Made by a program: the position numbers and the translations under genes. Positions 1-5,093 of a DNA stretch of 5,093 bases are shown in pieces. Source of the DNA: Bacteroidota bacterium (GTDB lineage Bacteria; Bacteroidota; Kryptoniia; Kryptoniales; JAKASW01); NCBI GenBank assembly GCA_021785235.1, contig JAJYGB010000071.1:1-5093 (forward strand), in the 5' to 3' direction. A model generated the notes under the pieces. The model made no database searches. It was not told the origin of the DNA and saw only the letters and a list, made by a program, of their open reading frames with translations. Each line of letters opens with the position of its first letter. The stretch's first letter is position 1.

Positions 1-131
1 TCGAAGAAGCCGAGAAGATTCTCATAATAAAGGCTGTAAGCAAGCACGAGGGAAATTTGACCAGAGCTGCGAAAGACCTCGGCATAACGAGGGCGGCGTT
101 GTACAGGAGACTGGAGAAATATGGACTCTAG
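1..131 (+). CDS. C-terminal end of Fis-type HTH response regulator (NtrC family, partial)
   Basis: The frame starting at base 3 is open from the left edge to a TAG at 129-131 and gives 42 residues beginning EEAEKILIIKAVSKHEGN and ending in RRLEKYGL. The segment LTRAAKDLGITRAALYRRL is a typical Fis-type helix-turn-helix: helix, the AAKDLGI turn, then an ALYRRLEK recognition helix. This domain usually forms the extreme C-terminus of sigma-54-dependent activators, after receiver and AAA+ domains that would lie upstream of this window. It would bind enhancer DNA. It lies 149 bases upstream of a NtrY-like kinase on the same strand, the usual arrangement of a kinase-regulator pair. The Fis-type fold is clear. 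Assignment to a full NtrC-like regulator is inference, because other Fis-domain proteins exist and the diagnostic domains are not in view. Confidence 0.88.
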   Translation, partial: EEAEKILIIKAVSKHEGNLTRAAKDLGITRAALYRRLEKYGL

Positions 132-147
132 GGTGAATTCTAATTTT

Positions 148-274
148 CAACTTCCAAGCTCCAAACAAGGATTAAGAATCAAAGACACAAATCGGAGATC
201 TTGCGGATCATTTCGATTCTTGGCCATTGGAGCTTTCCTTTTGTTTGGAAGTTGGAGCTGGGCGTTTGGAGCTT
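148..274. repeat. Modular TTGGAGCT / TTGGAAGT intergenic repeat
   Basis: The spacer between the regulator and the kinase carries the 8-mer TTGGAGCT on the plus strand at 227-234, 252-259 and 266-273, and inverted (AGCTCCAA) at 157-164. Related units (TTTGGAAG at 244-251; CAACTTCC at 148-155, inverted) adjoin them. The left arm (150-170) and the right arm (about 240-261) start with an exact 9-base complement, TTGTTTGGA, and then continue with the GCT and AGT units in swapped order, so they could form an imperfect hairpin. Similar TTGGA-type modular repeats are common between genes in some uncultured bacterial lineages (recalled, not searched). Their function is unknown to me. Confidence 0.6.
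268..271 (+). promoter_or_regulatory. Putative Shine-Dalgarno for the histidine kinase
   Basis: GGAG at 268-271 ends nine bases before the ATG at 281 and is the best purine-rich site near any start of the kinase. It lies inside the last copy of the TTGGAGCT repeat. It favours ATG 281 over the upstream in-frame TTG at 227, whose first 18 codons would only translate repeat sequence. Confidence 0.5.
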
Positions 275-280
275 AAAAGA

Positions 281-1669
281 ATGGTTTTTAAAAGATTCAG
301 CGTCACTGTCTTCACGCGGACGGCCATGCTTTGCCTGACATGTTTCCTGTTCATCTATCTACTTACCCGGACCTCGTTCATTGTTACCCCCTTCATAGTC
401 GCGCTTTTAATAATCTTCCAGGTCTATTCCCTGATCCACTACGTTCAGAAGACCAACAGGGACATCGCCAGGTTCTTCGAATCGATAAAATACTCGGATT
501 TTACGCAAAGCTTTCAACCCAACATAAAAGGCTCTTCTTTTGAAGATCTCAACCGCGCATTATCAGAGGTGATCGAACGGTTCCGTAAAACGCGGTCCGA
601 AAAGGAGGAACAGTATCGATATCTTCAAATTGTTTTCCAGCATGTCGGGATCGGGTTGATGGTTTTTACCTCGGATGGGAAGGTCGAGCTTATGAACGCA
701 GCTGCGAAAAGGCTGCTGAAGGTCAACACTGTGGAAAATATCTCCGACCTGGCCGGGATGAGCAAATCACTCGTTGGGACCCTTCAGCAAATTGCGGGGG
801 GCGAAAACATTCTCGTGAAATTCGTAAACGACAACGAACTGTTCCAGCTCTCGATCTACGCGACCGAATTCAAGATGAGCGACACGCAGTACAAGCTGGT
901 TTCGTTGACCAACATACAAAACGAGCTCGAAGAGAGGGAGATGGAGGCCTGGCAGAACCTCATAAGAGTTCTGACGCACGAGATAATGAATTCCGTTACA
1001 CCGATCATCTCTTTGTCATCGACCGCAGGCTCTCTACTTCAAGGACTGATGAATGGCGGAAGTGAAGGGAAACCGGAGACCGTGGGCCGAAAGCCGGAGG
1101 CATCGGAGACAGACAGCAACTCGCTCAGCGACGTGAAAGGGGCACTGGACACGATTTCGAGAAGGAGTCAGGGGCTCCTGCATTTCGTCGATGATTACAG
1201 GAATCTCACCAGGGTGCCTGCCCCGAATTTTCAGACTTTCAGGGTCGCTGAACTTTTTGGAAGAATACAGAAGTTGTTCTCCGACCGTTTCCAGGTCAGG
1301 AACATAAAATTCTCTTGCACGGTTGAGCCGGCAGACCTCCAACTGACAGCTGATCCCGACCTCATCGAGCAGGTGGTCATAAATCTCATCACGAATTCAA
1401 TCAGCGCCATATCCGCCAAATCTTCTCCTGAAATCAAGCTCATATCTCGAACGGACAGCCGTGCCGGAGTACTCATCCAGGTGGCGGACAACGGCCAGGG
1501 AATACCTGAAGAACTACAGGACAAGATATTTATTCCCTTCTTTACAACGCGCAAGGAAGGCTCGGGAATCGGACTCAGCCTCTCACGCCAGATAATGCGG
1601 GCTCACAAGGGAAGCATTGCCCTGAGCTCCACTCCGGGCCTGGAAACCGTTTTCACCTTGAGGTTCTGA
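281..1669 (+). CDS. NtrY-like membrane PAS sensor histidine kinase
   Basis: This gene encodes a 462-residue sensor kinase that should autophosphorylate on histidine and pass the phosphate to a response regulator, probably the Fis-type activator just upstream. Two adjoining membrane segments lie at about residues 13-31 and 33-53, so almost no periplasmic sensor domain is present. Next come a linker helix, a PAS-like domain (about 115-212), and the H-box LTHEIMNSVTP with phospho-acceptor His233 (bases 977-979). The ATPase domain shows an N-box INLITNS (Asn368, Asn372), G1 DNGQGIP (403-409), an F-box IPFFTTR and G2 GSGIGLSLS (427-435). All key catalytic residues are intact. Between the two dimerisation helices is a hydrophilic insert (about residues 257-282) containing KPETVGR followed by KPEASET. 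The start at ATG 281 is preferred because of GGAG at 268-271; a longer form from TTG 227 would read through the repeat. The kinase type is clear; the signal is unknown. The PAS may sense a cytoplasmic or membrane-linked cue. Confidence 0.93.
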   Translation: MVFKRFSVTVFTRTAMLCLTCFLFIYLLTRTSFIVTPFIVALLIIFQVYSLIHYVQKTNRDIARFFESIKYSDFTQSFQPNIKGSSFEDLNRALSEVIERFRKTRSEKEEQYRYLQIVFQHVGIGLMVFTSDGKVELMNAAAKRLLKVNTVENISDLAGMSKSLVGTLQQIAGGENILVKFVNDNELFQLSIYATEFKMSDTQYKLVSLTNIQNELEEREMEAWQNLIRVLTHEIMNSVTPIISLSSTAGSLLQGLMNGGSEGKPETVGRKPEASETDSNSLSDVKGALDTISRRSQGLLHFVDDYRNLTRVPAPNFQTFRVAELFGRIQKLFSDRFQVRNIKFSCTVEPADLQLTADPDLIEQVVINLITNSISAISAKSSPEIKLISRTDSRAGVLIQVADNGQGIPEELQDKIFIPFFTTRKEGSGIGLSLSRQIMRAHKGSIALSSTPGLETVFTLRF

Positions 1670-1688
1670 GAAGTCACTTCGCGTAGTC

Positions 1689-1754
1689 GGCCCGGTGAAG
1701 GAATGGATCACCCGGTATTATCGACGCACACAGTCAACCGGTTTGTCCCGGGCC
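1689..1754. terminator. Possible weak hairpin between convergent genes
   Basis: The 93-base region between the convergent stop codons contains GGCCCGG (1689-1695) and its exact complement CCGGGCC (1748-1754), with a smaller GGTGA/TCACC pair inside the loop. A GC-rich structure here could end transcription from either side. The loop is long (52 bases) and no T-tract follows on either strand, so this is not a standard intrinsic terminator. Confidence 0.2.
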
Positions 1755-1762
1755 CGATCACT

Positions 1763-2593
1763 TCACTTCGCCGATTGTAATTCCTTGAGCCACTCTTCTG
1801 CCACCGCCCGCGCCGCGTCCACGGCTCCCCTGCCGGCTCTAAAGCAGAGTTTCCATTCGGGCGGCTTGCTCTCGTACTCGGGATTGGCAAATGAGGTGTA
1901 TCCACTGCTGTGTCTCACGACCGCGGCACCGAAGTCCACATCGGTGGAAATCTCCAGGAATTTTCCCAGCCCGCGTATGAGCATTGGCTTTGGGTCGGTA
2001 GTCCACTCCTGCACCCACTCCAACGAATCCTTCCTGAACGTCTCGAGTTGGCCCTCGTAATCCTGCTGATACGCTTTCTCAATATCCTTGCTATACATAG
2101 GATTGTTCGGATCGTCGAGCGACTTAATGCTCTCCCGCAAGCCGTCCAAAACAGCTTTGTACTGCTCCTTCTCCTGGGGAGTGGCGTTCTTCAGATTGTC
2201 TTCAATTTCCTTCAAGCTCTTCTGCAACTGTTCTTTCTGTTCGTTGCGGAGCTCATCCATCGATTTCGGAGGATCCGGCCGCTCAGGTTTCTTCCCCTCG
2301 CGAAATGTCTGATAACGCCTATAGAATTCCTCGCTCCTTGTGTATGCCTTCGCGAAATCGACGGCGCTCCTTACCATTGCCGGTCTGTCCCCTTTCGCAA
2401 GCGCCAGGATTTGCTCCGTTCGCGGATAAGAGAATATTGCATGGCTGAAGTAGATCGGAACATAGTCCTTAGCGTCTTCCTCAGAGACTCCCAATTGCTT
2501 CAGCACCTGCGCCCCTTTCTCATCCACGACACGAAAAGCAAGCGCGAGCGCGAGGCCGAGGCATCCAAGTGCGAAAATGATAAGGCGTTTCAT
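1763..2593 (-). CDS. Exported coiled-coil protein of unknown function
   Basis: I do not recognise a named family for this 276-residue protein. It begins MKRLIIFALG with a hydrophobic stretch to about residue 20; a signal peptidase I site after ALA (residues 17-19) is plausible, so it is probably periplasmic or secreted. Cys11 is preceded by ALG, a poor lipobox, so a lipoprotein is less likely. After the leader come a compact region (about 25-100), a proline-rich link (KKPERPDPPK) and a strongly charged, heptad-like helix (about 111-160, rich in E, K, Q and L) that looks like a coiled coil. A conserved-looking C-terminal part includes DVDFGAAVVRHSSGY, PEYESKPPEWKLCFRAG and the helix AARAVAEEWLKELQ. 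The start ATG (2591-2593) follows a strong GGGGGAGG, although the spacing is only about 3 bases. The gene ends convergent with the kinase. It could be a chaperone-like or envelope-associated protein, but nothing in the sequence fixes a role. Confidence 0.82.
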   Translation of the reverse strand: MKRLIIFALGCLGLALALAFRVVDEKGAQVLKQLGVSEEDAKDYVPIYFSHAIFSYPRTEQILALAKGDRPAMVRSAVDFAKAYTRSEEFYRRYQTFREGKKPERPDPPKSMDELRNEQKEQLQKSLKEIEDNLKNATPQEKEQYKAVLDGLRESIKSLDDPNNPMYSKDIEKAYQQDYEGQLETFRKDSLEWVQEWTTDPKPMLIRGLGKFLEISTDVDFGAAVVRHSSGYTSFANPEYESKPPEWKLCFRAGRGAVDAARAVAEEWLKELQSAK

Positions 2594-2596
2594 TTA

Positions 2597-2604
2597 CCTC
2601 CCCC
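2597..2604 (-). promoter_or_regulatory. Strong, closely spaced Shine-Dalgarno of the exported protein
   Basis: On the minus strand GGGGGAGG occupies 2604 down to 2597 and is followed by TAA and the ATG at 2593-2591. The site is very rich in G, but its core GGAGG is only three bases from the start codon, shorter than usual. No nearby alternative start would improve the spacing. Confidence 0.6.
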
Positions 2605-2672
2605 TTTCCTGTTTTGATCGAAACGCGGACTGGTCATCCCGCAATAAAACAAAGATGTTTTCGCCGAGCGCG

Positions 2673-2821
2673 TTATCAAACCCTGGAGTCCGGATCACGT
2701 AACTACTCAACCATGAAATCAGCCGTGAGCCCGTCTTGGTATCTCCGGATTTGACGGCCCAAATCGCCATGCACACTAGAAATTAGAGGACTTGAACAGG
2801 ATTATCAAACACCCTGACTCC
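2673..2821. repeat. Imperfect direct repeat pair of about 19-20 bases
   Basis: The copies at 2673-2691 and 2802-2821 share TTATCAAAC, then CCCTG, then an ending in CTCC or GTCC. They differ by a small insertion and a few substitutions and start 129 bases apart. They could be remnants of a duplicated segment or paired sites for a DNA-binding protein upstream of the gene that starts at 2593. Chance similarity cannot be excluded. Confidence 0.35.
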
Positions 2822-2874
2822 AATCGATTATTGCCCGGTCGTGAGAGCATGCCCGGTAAGAGGCCGCCTCCCAA

Positions 2875-3519
2875 CTACCTCCCCACAGGTTTGTAGAGCC
2901 CTTCCTGGTTCGCGCCGCTGAAACAGAGATCGACGAGCTCGCCATCGGCCCGGCTCAGGTTCCGCTTCTGAGTCGCAGCCAATATGACGTGATGTTTCAC
3001 CGTATAGAGGTAATCGCCTATGAAATCCAGATTCTCTTCGGTGGTCATCCAATTGTTGCCGTCAAATTTGGTGAGATCGACAGGATTCGAATAGCTCCTG
3101 AGGGTTTTCTGGCCGTTAGTATTGAAATAGAAATCGAAATATGACATAACGAGCTCTCTCAATGTCCGGTAAACCGGCTCACGAAACCGCAGGAGCGTCG
3201 TGTTCGACTTCGCAATCGCGCCGTAACATCCGTTTTTCTTGAAGAGTGCGATGACATGGTCATCGTCGTTCTCGGCCACCATGTCGACGATCAGCGGCCT
3301 GTGTCCGAAGGATTTCAGAGCTGCCGCCGCAAACAAAGACCCCTCGAAACAGTTCGCTTCGCCTCTCCTCATCACCTCTCCCGGCGATATCGTACCAGGG
3401 TCTGACTTGTAACGGATGCCGTTGAGGTACAACTGCACATCGTGAGGATTCTTGAAATTGAGTTTCAGGTCCGGCATTTTTTTTGGGGACGATCCATGGG
3501 CGATTTCGGCTTTAGTCAT
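2875..3519 (-). CDS. Transglutaminase/protease-like protein
   Basis: This 214-residue protein has the look of a small transglutaminase-like (papain-fold) domain. The segment GEVMRRGEANCFEGSLFAAAAL places Cys57 at the head of a helix, as for the catalytic cysteine of that superfamily. About thirty residues on, ENDDDHVIALFKKNGCYGAIAKS gives His88 at the start of a strand pair, as for the catalytic histidine. The acidic third residue is not obvious: where an Asp is expected after the second strand, the sequence reads AKSN. The following part (FREPVYRTLRELVMSYFDFYFN, then an aromatic-rich tail) seems specific to this subfamily. There is no signal peptide or membrane segment, so it should be cytoplasmic; its substrate is unknown. 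The ATG at 3519 has only a weak upstream purine stretch, and Met15 is an alternative start. The gene is divergent from the GH20 gene and 281 bases upstream of the exported-protein gene on the same strand. The fold call is from motif pattern alone. Confidence 0.72.
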   Translation of the reverse strand: MTKAEIAHGSSPKKMPDLKLNFKNPHDVQLYLNGIRYKSDPGTISPGEVMRRGEANCFEGSLFAAAALKSFGHRPLIVDMVAENDDDHVIALFKKNGCYGAIAKSNTTLLRFREPVYRTLRELVMSYFDFYFNTNGQKTLRSYSNPVDLTKFDGNNWMTTEENLDFIGDYLYTVKHHVILAATQKRNLSRADGELVDLCFSGANQEGLYKPVGR

Positions 3520-3602
3520 TTCTGATATCCATTTTGTTATACGCTATTCTGAAGCAATCTACTATATTAGACGGAAATATCATCCCAAAATTCAAAGGGT
3601 TC
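3520..3602. promoter_or_regulatory. Divergent intergenic region likely holding two promoters
   Basis: These 83 bases separate the start codons of two divergent genes and are clearly AT-richer than the flanking coding sequence. A TATATT at 3563-3568 could serve as a plus-strand -10 box about 35 bases before the GH20 start, but there is no good -35 box at the standard distance. On the minus strand TTGCTT (3557-3552) and TATAAC (3541-3536) are only 10 bases apart, so they do not make a normal pair. Promoters must be near, but I cannot fix their positions. Confidence 0.4.
3594..3599 (+). promoter_or_regulatory. Shine-Dalgarno of the GH20 gene
   Basis: AAAGGG ends three bases before ATG 3603 and six bases before the in-frame ATG 3606. 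The second ATG therefore has the better spacing, and translation may start at either or both; the difference is one residue. Confidence 0.5.
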
Positions 3603-5093
3603 ATGATGACCTCACGCGAACATCTCAACTTCACAAGAGTCTTCCATCCGATAATTTTTATAATCGCTGTTGCTGTCAGCGGCCCGGCGATTGGCGGCGC
3701 TCTGCCGGCGACGGCGGCCTATAAATCACCACCTCTGAAATTGATTCCGACGCCGAGAGAGGTCTTCATGCATGAAGGTACGTTCCGCCTCAGCGCGGCG
3801 GACCGAATAGCCCTGGCTCGCCCCTCCGACAGCGAAGATCGCTTCGCCGCCGGTCAGCTTGCGGAGGAGATTCAACTCGACTTGAAAGTCAATGTGAAGA
3901 TTGGCCGGGGTGCCGGGCGAATCGTGATCGGGCGAATCGGCAAGGACCGCGCCCTCGACATCACTCTGCGCAAATTGCGGATTAAGGTCCCTGACTCTCT
4001 TGGGAACCAGGGCTATATCCTGAACATTTCCCCCAAAGAGATCCTCGTCGCGGCAAATACATCGACCGGCATCTTTTACGGCGTGCAGACGCTGAAGCAA
4101 GTCATTCGAGCGAATAGAACCGCCGACAGGATTCCCTGTCTGACAATCATCGACTGGCCGGGACTCGAGTACAGGGGCTGGATGGACGACATCAGCCGCG
4201 GGCCGATTCCAACGATGGACCTGCTTAAGAAGCAAATCAGAACGCTTGCCGAATATAAATTGAATTTCTTCACTCTTTACACGGAGAACGTTTTCAGACT
4301 CGATTCCTTTCCCGAACTCGCCCCGCTCGACGGAATCACCGCCGCTCAGGTCAAGGATCTCACGGATTACGCGGCTCCCTATCATATCCAGTTGGTCGGA
4401 AACTTTCAGTCCTTTGGGCATCAGTACAATATACTCAGCCATCCCTTCTATCATGAAATGAGGGAGACTGAGAATGTCCTCAGCCCGGTTGCGCCCCAAA
4501 CGTACTCCTATCTGAAGAAGGTTTATTCGGAAATAGTCCCCGCCTATTCGAGTCAATTCTTCAATATAAATTGCGACGAGACATTTGAGCTGGGCGCCGG
4601 GAGAGCGAAGGCATGGGTCGACAGCGCGGGAGTCGGTGCAGTTTACGCCTATCACATTAACAGAGTCTACGATCTTTTGAAGCCGTACCACAAGCGGATA
4701 ATGATGTGGGGCGACATCGCCGACCAGGACACGTCGATCGTCGGACTGATTCCAAAAGACATCATTATGCTCCCATGGAATTACAGTCCGGACAAGAGCT
4801 TCGACCACATGATCCAGCCTTTCGTGAATGAAGGATTCCATTTCATGGTATCTCCCGGCGTCGGCTGCTGGGGCGAGATTTGGCCGAGCATGGAAAGTGC
4901 CGCCGTCAATATCTCGAACTTTGTGAGAGATGGAGCGAAGTACGGCGCCATGGGCATGCTGAACACTGCCTGGGACGACGACGGCGAGAATTTCTTCAAC
5001 TATAACTGGTTCGCAATGATTTGGGGAGCAGAGTGCTCCTGGAAGCCGGCGCCGCCGGATACAGGTTCAGCAGCTGACAACTATTTGGATGCG
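3603..5093 (+). CDS. Exported GH20 beta-N-acetylhexosaminidase-like glycosidase (3' partial)
   Basis: The frame is open for 497 codons and runs off the right edge. An N-terminal leader (about residues 1-39) has basic residues, then a hydrophobic core IIFIIAVAVSGPAIGG and a likely signal peptidase I site after ATAA, so the enzyme should be exported. Residues 45-175 form the alpha/beta domain that precedes many GH20 catalytic barrels (KLIPTPREV at the start; ANTSTGIFYGVQTLKQVI near its end). The barrel begins with LEYRGWMDDISRGPIP (188-203), followed by NFFTLYTENVF and QLVGNFQSFGHQYN. FNINCDETFELGAGR carries the Asp325-Glu326 pair (bases 4575-4580), matching the catalytic Asp-Glu of GH20, where Glu is the acid/base and Asp assists the substrate acetamido group. 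Later strands show MMWGDI, LPWNY, GCWGEIWPS and NTAWDDDGEN. The enzyme should remove terminal N-acetylhexosamine from glycans, though the substrate is unproven. The family commonly exceeds 600 residues, so the rest lies beyond the window. The starts ATG 3603 and ATG 3606 are both possible. Confidence 0.88.
   Translation, partial: MMTSREHLNFTRVFHPIIFIIAVAVSGPAIGGALPATAAYKSPPLKLIPTPREVFMHEGTFRLSAADRIALARPSDSEDRFAAGQLAEEIQLDLKVNVKIGRGAGRIVIGRIGKDRALDITLRKLRIKVPDSLGNQGYILNISPKEILVAANTSTGIFYGVQTLKQVIRANRTADRIPCLTIIDWPGLEYRGWMDDISRGPIPTMDLLKKQIRTLAEYKLNFFTLYTENVFRLDSFPELAPLDGITAAQVKDLTDYAAPYHIQLVGNFQSFGHQYNILSHPFYHEMRETENVLSPVAPQTYSYLKKVYSEIVPAYSSQFFNINCDETFELGAGRAKAWVDSAGVGAVYAYHINRVYDLLKPYHKRIMMWGDIADQDTSIVGLIPKDIIMLPWNYSPDKSFDHMIQPFVNEGFHFMVSPGVGCWGEIWPSMESAAVNISNFVRDGAKYGAMGMLNTAWDDDGENFFNYNWFAMIWGAECSWKPAPPDTGSAADNYLDA

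Larger units (their letters stand above)
2594..2874. other. 281-base spacer between two minus-strand genes, with an imperfect direct repeat
   Basis: I find no convincing gene here. A minus-strand 60-codon frame (2594-2776) lacks a ribosome binding site and resembles no protein I know. Two imperfect direct copies are present: TTATCAAACCCTGGAGTCC at 2673-2691 and TTATCAAACACCCTGACTCC at 2802-2821. A shorter exact repeat, TGCCCGGT, occurs at 2832-2839 and 2850-2857. The spacer probably holds the promoter and 5' leader of the exported protein, and possibly the end of the transglutaminase-like transcript, but no clear promoter box or terminator is visible. Confidence 0.45.

Noticed and set aside
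148..274. TTGGA-rich spacer as a CRISPR array or mobile element end
   Set aside because: The units are short, unequally spaced and partly inverted, with no constant spacer length, no transposase and no target-site duplication visible.
1695..1760. Convergent intergenic sequence as a standard intrinsic terminator
   Set aside because: The complementary GC-rich arms are 52 bases apart and no T-run follows on either strand, so it is listed only as a weak possibility.
1767..2593. Lipoprotein call for the exported protein based on Cys11
   Set aside because: The residues before Cys11 are ALG, the hydrophobic core before it is too short, and hydrophobic residues continue after it. A signal peptidase I leader fits better.
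1910..2617. Plus-strand 235-codon frame opposite the exported protein
   Set aside because: It is the shadow of the minus-strand gene, which has a signal peptide, a strong ribosome binding site and sensible composition. The plus-strand product is a Leu/Arg-rich mixture typical of antisense translation.
2594..2776. Minus-strand 60-codon frame whose TAA directly abuts the ATG of the exported protein
   Set aside because: The tight abutment looks like translational coupling, but the frame starts with GTG without a ribosome binding site, has no recognisable protein pattern and overlaps one of the direct repeats. I treat it as chance.
3726..4841. Long minus-strand frame of 371 codons
   Set aside because: It lies wholly opposite the GH20 gene, whose plus-strand translation shows clear GH20 motifs and a signal peptide. 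The minus-strand product shows no domain.

Overview
The window (about 5.1 kb, moderate GC, no mobile element, CRISPR array or RNA gene seen) looks like a chromosomal fragment of an environmental Gram-negative-type bacterium. The Fis-type activator tail next to an NtrY-like kinase, a secreted family GH20 glycosidase, and short TTGGA-rich intergenic repeats would fit the Bacteroidota/Ignavibacteria group or a related candidate phylum. That placement is inferred from gene style and is not proven by any marker here.

Layout. (1) Bases 1-131 are the last 42 codons of a response regulator with a C-terminal Fis-type helix-turn-helix, most likely a sigma-54 activator of the NtrC family. (2) Bases 132-280 are a spacer with four copies of TTGGAGCT (one inverted); the last copy appears to supply the ribosome binding site of the next gene. 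(3) Bases 281-1669 encode a membrane-bound PAS-containing histidine kinase of the NtrY type, the probable partner of the regulator. (4) Two genes follow on the minus strand. Bases 1763-2593 encode an exported, partly coiled-coil protein of unknown function, convergent with the kinase. Bases 2875-3519 encode a transglutaminase/protease-like cytoplasmic protein. A 281-base non-coding spacer with an imperfect direct repeat lies between them. (5) From base 3603 a divergently transcribed exported GH20 beta-N-acetylhexosaminidase-like gene runs off the right edge, still open after 497 codons.

How they fit together. The kinase and regulator should form one two-component system controlling sigma-54 promoters; the signal and targets are not visible. 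The GH20 enzyme probably trims N-acetylhexosamine from glycans or cell-wall-derived sugars outside the cytoplasm. The divergent transglutaminase-like gene shares an 83-base intergenic region with it and could share regulation, but no functional link is shown. I see ordinary accessory metabolism and signalling here and no convincing new multi-gene system. The most notable items are the repeat-borne ribosome binding site, the insert in the kinase dimerisation hairpin, the non-canonical GH20 catalytic motif, and the two uncharacterised minus-strand proteins.
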